A stretch of 48,511 bases of DNA from Chloroflexota bacterium (GTDB taxonomy: Bacteria; Chloroflexota; Dehalococcoidia; Lucifugimonadales; Lucifugimonadaceae). The notes under the pieces were generated by a model that saw only the letters and a program-made list of their open reading frames with translations, ran no database searches and was not told where the DNA came from. Where the stretch lies: NCBI GenBank assembly GCA_009838175.1, contig VXSB01000063.1, forward strand, positions 1-48,511. The letters are read 5' to 3'. Of this stretch, positions 26,689 through 35,152 are shown in pieces. How positions within the stretch are numbered: position 1 is the stretch's first letter; every line of letters starts with the position of its first letter. Both the position numbers and the translations under genes were made by a program.

Positions 26689-27873
26689 TTATTGCGCTAT
26701 GCAGACGGCTTCGACAAGAATCGCATGGACGTCTTCAGGCAATTCGATACGAGCGGCTTCTAATGCTTGGAAGGCCGGGATGAGCGCGAACATCTTTGTC
26801 TGGTCGAGTGGTTCGTTAGCAGGTTCAGCCTCCGCGATCTCTTTCACGCCTTCAAAAAAGCCGAGTTGTGCATTGTGCCAATCGACAAGGATGTCGGGCG
26901 GCATCAAGGCGATGAACAGGTCGATGATGAGATTGACGCCTTCCGCCGTCTCGCCATAGGTAACTCCTTCGGGCGGTGCCGCCGCTTGCTGTCCAAGACC
27001 CGCGCATCCAGTCGCGTACACCTCAACTTCGGCCAGCACGTCGGCCGGCGTCTCTGCGATAGGTTCAGGCTCTTCTACAGGAAGCGTGTCCTCCTCAGTC
27101 GGTTGCTCAACATCGACGAGGTTACCGGTGCATCCCGCGGCGACGATTCTGTCCATCAACTCTTGGGAGATCTGAATGCTCATCAATGCCTCAAAGTTCG
27201 CGAACATGACTTCGATTAGGATCTCGGGATTAAACGGCTGGTCTGCCGGCTGCTGGTCCAGCGCATCCCGCATCGCCGTCCATACGTCAAGCTGGACGTT
27301 GTGCCAATCAGCGATTTCTGGCGGTGGGTTCAACTCGCTGAAGAGCATATGGAAGTTGCCAATTATCTCGGAGAGTTGACCATTGGTTACACCAGGTGGC
27401 ACTCCAGTCGAGGCGAACGGGCCTATAGTTGACGCGCAGGTCTCGATGTATTCGTCGACCGTCATACCTGTTTCAGCAGGTGGTGGCACCGGAGTCTCGG
27501 TAGGCGTAGGATCGACAACTGTTGTCGGTGTGGGTGGTTCAGGCGTTGGTGGAGGTACCGGAGTGTTCGTCGGTTCGGGTACTGGAGTGTCGGTGGGTTC
27601 AGGAGCGGGAGTGTCAGTAGGCTCTGGCTCAGGAGTATCCGTCGGTACGGGTTTAGGTGTGTTCGTTGGTATCGGGACTGGCGTATCGGTGGCAGTAGGC
27701 ACTGGTGCTGGCGTGTCCGTAGGTGCGGGGAGCGCTGTATTGGTTGATGTCGGCGCCTGCGTTGGAATAGAGGTCTCCGTCGGTTCGTCGCCACCTTGGC
27801 ACGCGTACACCGCCATCAGTGCTGAAACGGCTACTATCAACCACACAAACATCAACGATTTCCGAATGGACAC
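26689..27873 (-). CDS. Lipoprotein with Thr/Pro linker and a duplicated Cys-containing domain
   Basis: About 394 residues. The signal peptide ends in the lipobox AVYAC. A repetitive linker of PTDTPxPxPTxTP units covers about residues 30-130. Two copies of a roughly 110-residue domain follow (about 136-244 and 279-394). Both have a Y-x-x-x-C near the start, PPGVT/PPEGVTYG, an L-x-PP-x-I-x-DWHN-x-QL core (EIADWHNVQLDVW and ILVDWHNAQLGFF) and a cysteine near the end (VAAGC, VEAVC). The paired cysteines suggest one disulfide per copy. I prefer a GTG start at 27873 with GGAG 9 nt upstream; a TTG at 27882 is the alternative. I do not recognise the domain. Confidence 0.75.
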   Translation of the reverse strand: MSIRKSLMFVWLIVAVSALMAVYACQGGDEPTETSIPTQAPTSTNTALPAPTDTPAPVPTATDTPVPIPTNTPKPVPTDTPEPEPTDTPAPEPTDTPVPEPTNTPVPPPTPEPPTPTTVVDPTPTETPVPPPAETGMTVDEYIETCASTIGPFASTGVPPGVTNGQLSEIIGNFHMLFSELNPPPEIADWHNVQLDVWTAMRDALDQQPADQPFNPEILIEVMFANFEALMSIQISQELMDRIVAAGCTGNLVDVEQPTEEDTLPVEEPEPIAETPADVLAEVEVYATGCAGLGQQAAAPPEGVTYGETAEGVNLIIDLFIALMPPDILVDWHNAQLGFFEGVKEIAEAEPANEPLDQTKMFALIPAFQALEAARIELPEDVHAILVEAVCIAQ

Positions 27874-28056
27874 AGCCGCCAACTCCGAATCTAATCAAGT
27901 TCTTTCGCATTGAAGCGATGACATCTGGCGGATCAACGCGCCGCCGTGCCTTATTCGCGCTAGTGTACGTTGCGACGCGAAGTCGTATCAATCGGATTCA
28001 ACGCGCTTGACGGGCGAACCGACAGGCGCGGGAAATACCGTCCGACTTAACTTATC

Positions 28057-29466
28057 TCAGTGAAACACCACCATCTTCAACTCCGTCATCTCATCGATGG
28101 CGTAAGGCGGCCCTTCCTTGCCAAAACCGCTGTCCTTCAATCCGCCGTACGGCATCATGTCGGCGCGGAACTGAGTCCCTGAGTTGATGTTCAAGTTGCC
28201 GGCCTCGGCTTCGAGAGCGAAGCGCATGGCGTGATCGACGTTCTGCGTGAAGATCGCCGCGGCGAGACCAAAGTTGCTGTCGTTCGCCAACTCGATCGCT
28301 TGGTCGATGTCCTCCGCTGGAGTAATCGCCACTGCTGGTCCAAAAACCTCTTCGCGCGAAATACGCATATCAGGGTCTACGTCTGCGAGAATGGTCGGTG
28401 CCATGATGGCACCGTTGCGCGTTCCGCCTGAAACTAGGTTTGCACCGCCTTCGACCGCTTCATTGACCCAACTCTCGACTCTCGCCGCGTCGGTCTCACG
28501 CACCAACGGTCCCATGTTCATCGCGTCCTGCTTGGGATCACCCACTGCTAGCGCCTCCACTTGCGGCTTCAACGCGTCAATATAGTCGCCATAAGCTGAT
28601 TCTTGAACGATCACGCGCTGCGTCGAGATGCAGACCTGTCCAGCGTTTGCGTATCCGCTCTGCGCGGTTGCCGCCGCCACCTTGTCCATGTCCGCGTCTG
28701 GCATCACGATCAAGGGCGAGTTCGAACCTAGCTCCATAGTCACCTTCTTCAACCCTGCCATCTTGGTGATCCGCTCGCCGATTTCACGCGAACCAGTGAA
28801 CGTAACCTTTCGAACATTCGGTTGCGACACCAGTGCATCACCGATAGTTCGACCCGAACCAGTGATGCATTGAATGGCCATGTCAGGGACTCCGGCCTCA
28901 AGCAGAATCTCGGTCAGCTTCAACGCCGATAGAGGCGTATCCGACGCGGGCTTGATGATCACCGAGTTACCCGCCGCTATCGCAGGGCCAACCTTATGAG
29001 CAACCAGGTTGAGCGGGAAGTTGAACGGTGCGATGGCAGCGACGATACCTACTGGCACCCGCACGGTGAACCCGAACTTGCCGGCGTTGCCCGGCGATGC
29101 GTCGAGCGGGATAGTTTCGCCGCGCAAACGCTTCGCCTCTTCCGCCGACCACGTCATCGTCTGCACCGCACGGTCGACTTCCAACCTACCCTCCGAGATG
29201 ACCTTGCCTTCTTCGCGAGTGATGGTCTGCCCGAGGTCTTCTTTACGATCAATCATGATCTCGACAGCGCGAGTGAGAATCTCGTAACGATCCATTCCCG
29301 TTAGCGCAGCCATCTGTTCTCTGCCCTCTTCCGCGGCGCGTGCGGAGAGCACGACATCCTCGACCGATGCCGCGGGTACGGTGTCGAACGCCTCGCCTAC
29401 GAAAGGATCGATAACGTCCATGCGGTGGTCGCGATCCACCCATTCTCCGGCTAGATACATCTTCAT
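28057..29466 (-). CDS. NAD(P)-dependent aldehyde dehydrogenase
   Basis: A 469-residue aldehyde dehydrogenase oxidising an aldehyde to the acid. The cofactor and catalytic elements are complete: FNFPLNLVAHKVGPA, FTGSREIGE, catalytic Glu in MELGSNSP, catalytic Cys in GQVCISTQR, and EEVFGPAV. The sequence resembles the lactaldehyde/glyceraldehyde-3-phosphate type more than succinate-semialdehyde dehydrogenases, but substrate is not certain. The start at 29466 has GAGG about 8 nt upstream. The frame runs further upstream through a palindromic repeat, which is a reason to reject the longer form. Context with lactonases and sugar-acid dehydratases suggests a role in sugar-acid breakdown. Confidence 0.92.
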   Translation of the reverse strand: MKMYLAGEWVDRDHRMDVIDPFVGEAFDTVPAASVEDVVLSARAAEEGREQMAALTGMDRYEILTRAVEIMIDRKEDLGQTITREEGKVISEGRLEVDRAVQTMTWSAEEAKRLRGETIPLDASPGNAGKFGFTVRVPVGIVAAIAPFNFPLNLVAHKVGPAIAAGNSVIIKPASDTPLSALKLTEILLEAGVPDMAIQCITGSGRTIGDALVSQPNVRKVTFTGSREIGERITKMAGLKKVTMELGSNSPLIVMPDADMDKVAAATAQSGYANAGQVCISTQRVIVQESAYGDYIDALKPQVEALAVGDPKQDAMNMGPLVRETDAARVESWVNEAVEGGANLVSGGTRNGAIMAPTILADVDPDMRISREEVFGPAVAITPAEDIDQAIELANDSNFGLAAAIFTQNVDHAMRFALEAEAGNLNINSGTQFRADMMPYGGLKDSGFGKEGPPYAIDEMTELKMVVFH

Positions 29467-29487
29467 TTTGGGACCTCTGTTTGATTT

Positions 29488-29512
29488 GGATTCCCGCCTA
29501 CGCGGGAATGAC
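29488..29512 (-). repeat. GTCAT-type palindromic repeat, minus-strand copy
   Basis: On the minus strand the element reads GTCATTCCCGC-GTAG-GCGGGAATCC, with CGC/GCG-centred arms of ten pairs. It belongs to the same general family as the plus-strand copies at 30581, 39711 and 41362, although its inner bases differ. It lies just upstream of the aldehyde dehydrogenase start. Confidence 0.7.
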
Positions 29513-29672
29513 GTTGGTTTTGCGCTTGCGCGTAGGTTAACACTCGCGGGGAGAAACCAGAAATGCAGTTCATCCATTGAAGCAATACGATAAACTTCGC
29601 ACAGCGCTTAATGATGTGGATTCTGACCATGCCGCGAGTGATCAGACCACGCACACAAGGGAGTTGGTTCGA

Positions 29673-30575
29673 ATGTCAGGCCCCTTTGAAATCTACGCAG
29701 ACGAGTTCAGTCAGATACTCGGCAGTTCTCCAGAACTAACGTTGCTTTCGAGCGACCTCGTGTTCGCCGAAGGTGTCTGTTGGCTGCCGTCTCGAAACTA
29801 CGTCATCGTCAGCGACTTCCCGAACAACCGGATCATGAAGTGGGACGAGACATCCGGCATGGACATCTTTCGCCAACCGTCGGATTGCGCAAACGGCAAT
29901 ACGGTCGATGCCGAAGGACGCGTGCTCTCATGCCTGACACGTGGCCGAACCGTCGTCCGTCTTGAGCACGACGGCACCTTGGCGCCAGTCGCAGATAGCT
30001 ACATGGGTGGCAAACTCACATCTCCGAACGATGTCGTGGTCAAATCCGACGGTTCGATCTGGTTCACCGATCCGGACTACGGATTCCTGCATCCAGAGTT
30101 CGGGCACGGCGACAAACCGGAGCAGGATCGCAACCGCGTTTTTCGCGTCGACGGTGACACGCTGGCGATCACGGTTGTGTCCGAAGACTTCGACAAGCCG
30201 AACGGCATCGCGTTCTCCCCAGACGAAACGGTCCTATACATCGGAGACACCGGCCGGACTCACGGCGAGTTCCGCAACCACCGCGTCATGCGCTTCGACG
30301 TCACACCCGGCGGCGCATCTATCGTCAACCCAACAGTGTTCGCCGACATCGAACCCGGCGTACCCGATGGTTTCCGATGCGACACCCACGGCAACCTCTA
30401 CGTCTCCGCTGGCGATGGCATCCAAGTATTCAACCCCGACGGCAACATGATCGGCAAAATCCTCACCCCAGAAGTCGCCGCGAACTGTTCCTTCGGCATG
30501 TCCGACCGGCAACGCCTCTTCATCGGTGCCACATCCTCGCTGTGGTCAATCGACCTCAACGCGCAGGGTGCATAG
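29673..30575 (+). CDS. SMP-30/gluconolactonase-family lactonase 1
   Basis: A 300-residue six-bladed beta-propeller of the SMP-30/gluconolactonase/LRE family, which opens sugar lactones using a divalent metal. Expected metal-ligand regions are visible: FAEGVCWL (Glu), SPNDVVVKSDGSIWFTDP (Asn), and YIGDTGRTH (Asp). The ATG at 29673 has AGGGAG 11 nt upstream; an upstream ATG at 29577 lacks one and would overlap the aldehyde dehydrogenase leader. It is about one third identical by eye to the second family member at 31408 and is separated from it by a HAD phosphatase gene. Likely hydrolyses an aldonolactone formed by the neighbouring dehydrogenases. Confidence 0.88.
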   Translation: MSGPFEIYADEFSQILGSSPELTLLSSDLVFAEGVCWLPSRNYVIVSDFPNNRIMKWDETSGMDIFRQPSDCANGNTVDAEGRVLSCLTRGRTVVRLEHDGTLAPVADSYMGGKLTSPNDVVVKSDGSIWFTDPDYGFLHPEFGHGDKPEQDRNRVFRVDGDTLAITVVSEDFDKPNGIAFSPDETVLYIGDTGRTHGEFRNHRVMRFDVTPGGASIVNPTVFADIEPGVPDGFRCDTHGNLYVSAGDGIQVFNPDGNMIGKILTPEVAANCSFGMSDRQRLFIGATSSLWSIDLNAQGA

Positions 30576-30580
30576 CGCCT

Positions 30581-30610
30581 GTCATTCCGGCGAAAGCCGG
30601 AATCCAGAGG
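30581..30610 (+). repeat. GTCAT-type palindromic repeat
   Basis: GTCATTCCGGC-GAAA-GCCGGAATCC followed by AGAGG. The 30-nt unit is identical to the one at 39711-39740. It starts 5 nt after the stop of the lactonase gene, the usual place for this kind of palindromic intergenic repeat, and could stabilise the 3' end of the transcript. Confidence 0.85.
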
Positions 30611-30630
30611 GCGGGAGACAGCGCACATTC

Positions 30631-30667
30631 CCCTCTCCCTCGATGGGAGAGGGCTAGGGTGAGGGTA
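30631..30667 (+). repeat. CCCTCTCCC hairpin repeat supplying the next gene's ribosome binding site
   Basis: CCCTCTCCC (30631-30639) pairs perfectly with GGGAGAGGG (30645-30653) around TCGAT, followed by CTAGGGTGAGGG. Repeats of this form are common in bacterial intergenic DNA. Its terminal GTGAGGG lies about 7 nt before the ATG of the HAD gene and is the only visible Shine-Dalgarno sequence for it. Confidence 0.75.
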
Positions 30668-30672
30668 AAACG

Positions 30673-31344
30673 ATGAAACACATCAAAGCCATCGTCTTCG
30701 ATTTCGACGGACTGATCCTAGACACCGAAACAACCGATTACAAGGCATGGCAAGCCATGTATCGCGCCTACGGCGTCGAACTTCCCCTATCGATGTGGTT
30801 ACCAATCATCGGAGACGCGACCCAAGACTTCAGCATCGACCAACACCTCGCCGAATTGGTCGGCAAACCTATCAATCGTGTCGAGCTGCGCAAACGCCAA
30901 CGGGCACTCCATCTCGAAATGCTCAAAGACGCCGTTCCAATGCCCGGAGTCGAAGACTACATCCACACCGCAAAACGCTTGGGTATCCGAATAGGCGTCG
31001 CGTCTGGTTCAAGGCGATCTTGGGTCGTGGACAGGCTCAATCGCCTCGGTCTCGCTGATCACTTCGAGACCGTCGTTTGTCGTGACGATGTCGGTGGGAA
31101 AGCCAAGCCGGACCCGGCAGCGTATCTCGCCGCGGTCGAACATCTAGGAACTAGAGCCGATCAATCGATCGCCCTCGAAGATTCACCACCCGGGGTCAAA
31201 GCCGCGAAAAGCGCGGGGCTCTTCTGCGTCGCTGTCCCGGGACCAATGACAAAAAATCACTCATTTCACGAAGCCGACATGCAGTTGGATTCCCTAGCCG
31301 ATATACCTGTGCAGGAACTCTTGGAATCCATCTCAAAAGCCTGA
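30673..31344 (+). CDS. HAD-superfamily phosphatase/phosphomutase (subfamily IA, beta-phosphoglucomutase-like)
   Basis: A 223-residue HAD hydrolase. Motif I is FDFDGLILDTE, with both nucleophile and acid/base aspartates. Motif II is GVASGS, the motif III lysine lies in GGKAKPDP and motif IV is ALEDSPPG. A helical cap lies between motifs I and II, as in sugar-phosphate phosphatases and beta-phosphoglucomutase. Substrate is not deducible; a phosphorylated sugar is plausible in this setting between two lactonase genes. The ribosome binding site is contributed by the preceding hairpin repeat. Confidence 0.9.
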   Translation: MKHIKAIVFDFDGLILDTETTDYKAWQAMYRAYGVELPLSMWLPIIGDATQDFSIDQHLAELVGKPINRVELRKRQRALHLEMLKDAVPMPGVEDYIHTAKRLGIRIGVASGSRRSWVVDRLNRLGLADHFETVVCRDDVGGKAKPDPAAYLAAVEHLGTRADQSIALEDSPPGVKAAKSAGLFCVAVPGPMTKNHSFHEADMQLDSLADIPVQELLESISKA

Positions 31345-31407
31345 CAGCAGTCGATTAAGGTAATGGGGGATCGACATCCGAACCAATGAGTCCCCCAAAG
31401 AACCCTC

Positions 31408-32373
31408 ATGTCTCAAGCACCTAACAAAACCTGGCAAAACCGTAACCGTTTCCGAGCCGACGATGATCTGCGATCCGGTGCAGTAATCATCCACCCCAGC
31501 TTTCGCGACCTGATCGGCGGCGACGATGTCCAGATCCAGAAACACTACACCGGCACCGAATGGGCGGAAGGTCCGGCATACGTCCCCGCCCGTGACGGAA
31601 ACGACGGATTCGTAGTCTTCTCCGACGTTCCCAACAACCGGATGCTGAAATACGATCCTGTCAGCGGAGAAACGACCACTTTCCGTGAACCCAGCCACTT
31701 CAGCAACGGCAACACCGTCGACAACGAAGGCCGACTAGTAACCTGCGAACACCTCCGTCACGCGATCAGCAGGCTGGAGCACGACGGAACGCGCCACATA
31801 CTGGTCGACAGTTTCGAAGGCAACAAGCTCAACTCACCAAACGACCTTGTCGTCAAATCCGACAGCTCCATCTGGTTCACCGATCCGCCGTACGGTATCT
31901 TGAGCGGTCGCGAAGGCAACGCTCGTGAGTCGGAACTTGACGGCAACTACGTCTACCGCCTCGAACCCGAGACCGGCGAAATCAGCATCGTTGTGACCAA
32001 ACTCGATCGTCCGAACGGCCTGGCATTCTCGCCCGACGAATCGATCCTCTACGTTGCCGACAGCGGCGAGCCGCGCAACGTAGCCGCCTTCGATGTCAAC
32101 TCCGACGGCAAATCGCTGAGCAACTTCCGCATCTTCGCAGTCGTAAGGCCCGGTATCGCCGACGGCTTCCGATGCGATGTACAAGGCAACATCTGGACAA
32201 GCGCGCACGACGGCATCCACTGCTACACCCCTGAAGGGGAACTGATCGGCAAGATACTCGTGCCTGAGCAACGCACCGCCAACTGCACCTTCGGCGACGA
32301 GGACCGCAAAACACTCTACATCTGCGGCGACGTGTCGCTCTACTCAGTGCGGCTCAATGTTGCAGGCGCGTAG
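31408..32373 (+). CDS. SMP-30/gluconolactonase-family lactonase 2
   Basis: A 321-residue beta-propeller lactonase. Landmarks are WAEGPAYVP (Glu), SPNDLVVKSDSSIWFTDP (Asn), RPNGLAFSPDES and YVADSGEPR (Asp), plus the GIADGFRCDVQGNIW repeat shared with lactonase 1 (PDGFRCDTHGNLY). The N-terminal 35 residues are longer and include RDLIGGDD. It is followed 95 nt later by transketolase; that interval contains a 12-nt perfect palindrome CGTTTCGAAACG (32385-32396) and a weak hairpin. With no classical 6-phosphogluconolactonase visible, either lactonase could serve the adjacent pentose-phosphate route, which is speculation. Confidence 0.88.
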   Translation: MSQAPNKTWQNRNRFRADDDLRSGAVIIHPSFRDLIGGDDVQIQKHYTGTEWAEGPAYVPARDGNDGFVVFSDVPNNRMLKYDPVSGETTTFREPSHFSNGNTVDNEGRLVTCEHLRHAISRLEHDGTRHILVDSFEGNKLNSPNDLVVKSDSSIWFTDPPYGILSGREGNARESELDGNYVYRLEPETGEISIVVTKLDRPNGLAFSPDESILYVADSGEPRNVAAFDVNSDGKSLSNFRIFAVVRPGIADGFRCDVQGNIWTSAHDGIHCYTPEGELIGKILVPEQRTANCTFGDEDRKTLYICGDVSLYSVRLNVAGA

Positions 32374-32468
32374 TCTAGAAGTCGCGTTTCGAAACGTTAG
32401 AATCTCTTAGGTTGCCGATTTCGTAATTCGGCGCGTCCAGATCGAGAATCCACTCACACCTTCCCACC

Positions 32469-34505
32469 TTGTCAAACGTCCAAACTATCTCCGAAACCGC
32501 CGTCAACAGTGATGTCGCTTGGCGGTCGATAAATGCCATCCGCTTCCTCTCTATCGATGCAGTCGAGAAAGCGAACAGCGGACACCCCGGCGCACCGATG
32601 GGCCTCGCTCCAACCGCCTACGCCCTTTGGCAACATGCGTTGAAGCACGCTCCCGGGACGCCCGATTGGGCCGACAGAGACCGCGTCGTTCTCTCCGCAG
32701 GGCACGCGTCGATGCTTCTATACTCCATGCTCCACCTCACCGGGTACGACCTCCCTCTCGACGAGATCCAGGATTTCCGACAGTGGGAAAGCGAAACTCC
32801 GGGACATCCTGAATACGGACTGACCGCTGGCGTTGAAGCGACGACTGGTCCCCTAGGGCAAGGTCTGGGCAACGCCGTCGGATTCGCTCTCGCTGAGAAG
32901 ATTTTGGCGAACACCTTCAACCGGCCAGGTCACGAGATCGTCAACCATCGTACATACGCCATCTGCTCGGATGGCGACATGATGGAAGGCGTTGCTTCTG
33001 AAGCGGCATCGCTTGCCGGTACCCTCCAACTCGGCAAGCTGATAGTCATCTATGACGACAACCAGATATCCATCGAAGGCGACACCGACAAGGCGTTTCG
33101 TGAGGACGTCTCCGCTCGATTTGCGGCTTACGGTTTCCACATCATCGATCCGGTAGACGGAAACGACTTGGCAGGAATCGTCAACGCGCTTAAAGCCGCT
33201 GAAGCCGAACCTGATAAGCCCAAACTCGTAACCGTCCGCTCCGTAATCGGTTACGGCAGCCCCAACCTCGCCGGCACCGGTGCGGTGCACGGCAAAGCGA
33301 TGGGCGGCGACGAGGTAGCTCTGACTCGAACTCAACTCGGTTGGGATTACGAACCGTTCGAAATTCCAGATGACGTTTACGATCACATGCGGTCCGGAGT
33401 CCAAAGTGGTCAAGCGCTCTCCGACGAATGGCACGCAAAGTTCGAGGACTACAAGTCCGAGTACCCCGATCTAGCAGAGCGTTTCCTCGTAGACCTGCTG
33501 GGAATGCTCCCTGAAAATTGGGACGATGGATTGAACCGACTAGTCGGCTCACATGATTCGCCAATCGCGACTCGCGCCATCTCAGGCGAAGCACTCCACG
33601 CCATCACACCCGCGTTGCCGCGCCTGATCGGCGGCTCCGCCGATCTAGCCGAATCGAACAACACCGAGGTCGATGGTCGCGGCTCATTCTCGCCCGAATT
33701 GCTGGACGGACGAAACCTCCACTTCGGCGTCCGGGAGCACGGCATGGGCGCTATCTCCAACGGCATGGCCCTGCACGGAGGTGTCATCCCCTACGCCGCA
33801 ACTTTCCTCATCTTCTCCGACTACTTGCGTCCCGCAATCCGCGTCGGCGCGCTCTCGCACGCGCCCTGCGTCTGGATATTCACACACGACTCGATCGGAC
33901 TCGGCGAGGACGGCCCAACACACCAGCCAATCTCGCAGTTGATGGGTTTGCGAATGATACCGAACCTGACCGTCATCAGGCCCGCGGATGCCGACGAGAC
34001 ATTTGAGGCGTGGCGCATCGCCATCGAAAACCGACAAGGCCCAACCGCGCTGATCCTGACGCGTCAAAACCTGCCTCAACTCTCCGCATTAGGTGCCCAG
34101 AGCTTCGCTCGCGGCTACGTCCAGCGCGGCGCATACGTCATCGCCGACAGCAGTACCGAACCCGAAGTGATCATCATCGGCACTGGCTCAGAGACCCAAC
34201 TTGCACTCGGCGCCGCTTTGAAGTTGCAAGAAGAAGGCATTGCCGCCCGCGCGGTCTCCATGCCCTCCTCGGAACTCTTCCAATCACAGCCCGACGACTA
34301 CCGCGAGTCGGTCCTACCTTGGAAAGTTCGAGCCCGCGTCTCAGTAGAAGCTGGGACAACCATTGGCTGGGAACGCTACGTCGGCTTCGACGGCGCGACC
34401 ATCGGTATCGACCGCTACGGCGCCTCCGCACCTGGCGACATCGTGATGGCCAATCTAGGTTTCACGGTAGAAAATGTGGTCGAGACCGCGCGTTCGCTAC
34501 TTTAG
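32469..34505 (+). CDS. tkt: Transketolase
   Basis: A 678-residue ThDP enzyme moving two-carbon ketol units between sugar phosphates in the non-oxidative pentose-phosphate pathway. [24 protein letters not shown], the ThDP motif SDGDMMEG with [10 protein letters not shown], and the pyrimidine-domain [11 protein letters not shown] are all present. The apparent start is TTG at 32469, without a clear ribosome binding site; no ATG or GTG in frame precedes the conserved [20 protein letters not shown], so a weak start must be used. It is the first gene of the pentose-phosphate cluster. Two hairpins follow its stop. Confidence 0.95.
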   Translation: MSNVQTISETAVNSDVAWRSINAIRFLSIDAVEKANSGHPGAPMGLAPTAYALWQHALKHAPGTPDWADRDRVVLSAGHASMLLYSMLHLTGYDLPLDEIQDFRQWESETPGHPEYGLTAGVEATTGPLGQGLGNAVGFALAEKILANTFNRPGHEIVNHRTYAICSDGDMMEGVASEAASLAGTLQLGKLIVIYDDNQISIEGDTDKAFREDVSARFAAYGFHIIDPVDGNDLAGIVNALKAAEAEPDKPKLVTVRSVIGYGSPNLAGTGAVHGKAMGGDEVALTRTQLGWDYEPFEIPDDVYDHMRSGVQSGQALSDEWHAKFEDYKSEYPDLAERFLVDLLGMLPENWDDGLNRLVGSHDSPIATRAISGEALHAITPALPRLIGGSADLAESNNTEVDGRGSFSPELLDGRNLHFGVREHGMGAISNGMALHGGVIPYAATFLIFSDYLRPAIRVGALSHAPCVWIFTHDSIGLGEDGPTHQPISQLMGLRMIPNLTVIRPADADETFEAWRIAIENRQGPTALILTRQNLPQLSALGAQSFARGYVQRGAYVIADSSTEPEVIIIGTGSETQLALGAALKLQEEGIAARAVSMPSSELFQSQPDDYRESVLPWKVRARVSVEAGTTIGWERYVGFDGATIGIDRYGASAPGDIVMANLGFTVENVVETARSLL

Positions 34506-34512
34506 CACTTGC

Positions 34513-34535
34513 CCGAACGTATCCAGTACGTTCGG
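34513..34535 (+). terminator. Hairpin after transketolase
   Basis: CCGAACGTA (34513-34521) pairs with TACGTTCGG (34527-34535), nine perfect pairs with a TCCAG loop, starting 8 nt after the tkt stop. The trailing sequence AAAGTTATG lacks a real T-run, so it may be a weak terminator, a processing site or an mRNA stabiliser between tkt and rpiB. Confidence 0.5.
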
Positions 34536-34544
34536 AAAGTTATG

Positions 34545-34563
34545 ACCGACGAAAAACGTCGGT
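34545..34563 (+). terminator. Second hairpin in the tkt-rpiB interval
   Basis: ACCGACG (34545-34551) pairs with CGTCGGT (34557-34563) around AAAAA, seven pairs, 9 nt after the preceding hairpin. The two together suggest a transcriptional or processing break inside the cluster. About 100 nt remain before rpiB, enough for a separate promoter, although none is obvious. Confidence 0.45.
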
Positions 34564-34668
34564 AGTATCATTACCGCGTAGTTGGCACCCTAGATTTGTG
34601 TGTCCCATTGCAACCATTAGGGGCAATCATCAGGGCAATCGTGAGGCAAACGGGGATTTGGACTATCG

Positions 34669-35130
34669 ATGCGAGTAGCAGTTGGCGCTGATCACGCTGG
34701 ATTCAACCTGCGCGAAACCGTAATTTCCACCATCGAGGCCGCCGGGCATCAGGTCATCGATCTCGGTGCTCATTCTTACGACGCGGAAGACGACTACCCC
34801 GATCGCGCCGCGCCGGTCGCCGAAGCGGTGATGTCAGGAGATGCCGATCGCGGCGTCATCGTGTGTGGAAGCGGCATCGGTGCCGCGGTTACAGCCAACA
34901 AATTCCGAGGCGTCCGCGCTTCGATCTGTCATGACACCTATTCAGCCGCGCAGGGCGTAGTACATGACGACATGAACGTGTTGTGCATCGGTGGAAGAGT
35001 GGTTGGCGAAGCGATCGCCACCGAGTTGGTCAAGGCATTCTTGTCGGCAAAGATGGGCGATGAGGTCCGCTTTCAGCGTCGCCTCGACAAGCTCATCGCC
35101 ATCGAAGCGGCAAACTTCAACTCCAAATAA
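34669..35130 (+). CDS. rpiB: Ribose-5-phosphate isomerase B
   Basis: A 153-residue RpiB/LacAB-family isomerase interconverting ribose 5-phosphate and ribulose 5-phosphate. The opening VAVGADHAGFNLRE, the catalytic cysteine in IVCGSGIGAAV and the HDDMNVLCIGGR segment are diagnostic. Length matches the family. It is followed 22 nt later by transaldolase in the same direction. The start ATG at 34669 begins the first beta strand directly, with only a weak purine-rich stretch upstream. Confidence 0.95.
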   Translation: MRVAVGADHAGFNLRETVISTIEAAGHQVIDLGAHSYDAEDDYPDRAAPVAEAVMSGDADRGVIVCGSGIGAAVTANKFRGVRASICHDTYSAAQGVVHDDMNVLCIGGRVVGEAIATELVKAFLSAKMGDEVRFQRRLDKLIAIEAANFNSK

Positions 35131-35152
35131 CAGATTGGCAGCGAGGCAAACC

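Noticed and set aside
27383-27913. Plus-strand open frame of Val-Gly repeats opposite the TPT-linker lipoprotein
   Set aside because: It is the exact complement of the Thr-Pro linker coding region; such mirror frames appear opposite every TPT linker here (also near 10157-10534 and 45800-46720) and lack their own ribosome sites and non-repeat domains.
32385-32396. Perfect 12-nt palindrome CGTTTCGAAACG before tkt as an operator
   Set aside because: A single short palindrome without a second copy elsewhere in the window and no known regulator match; left as a remark.
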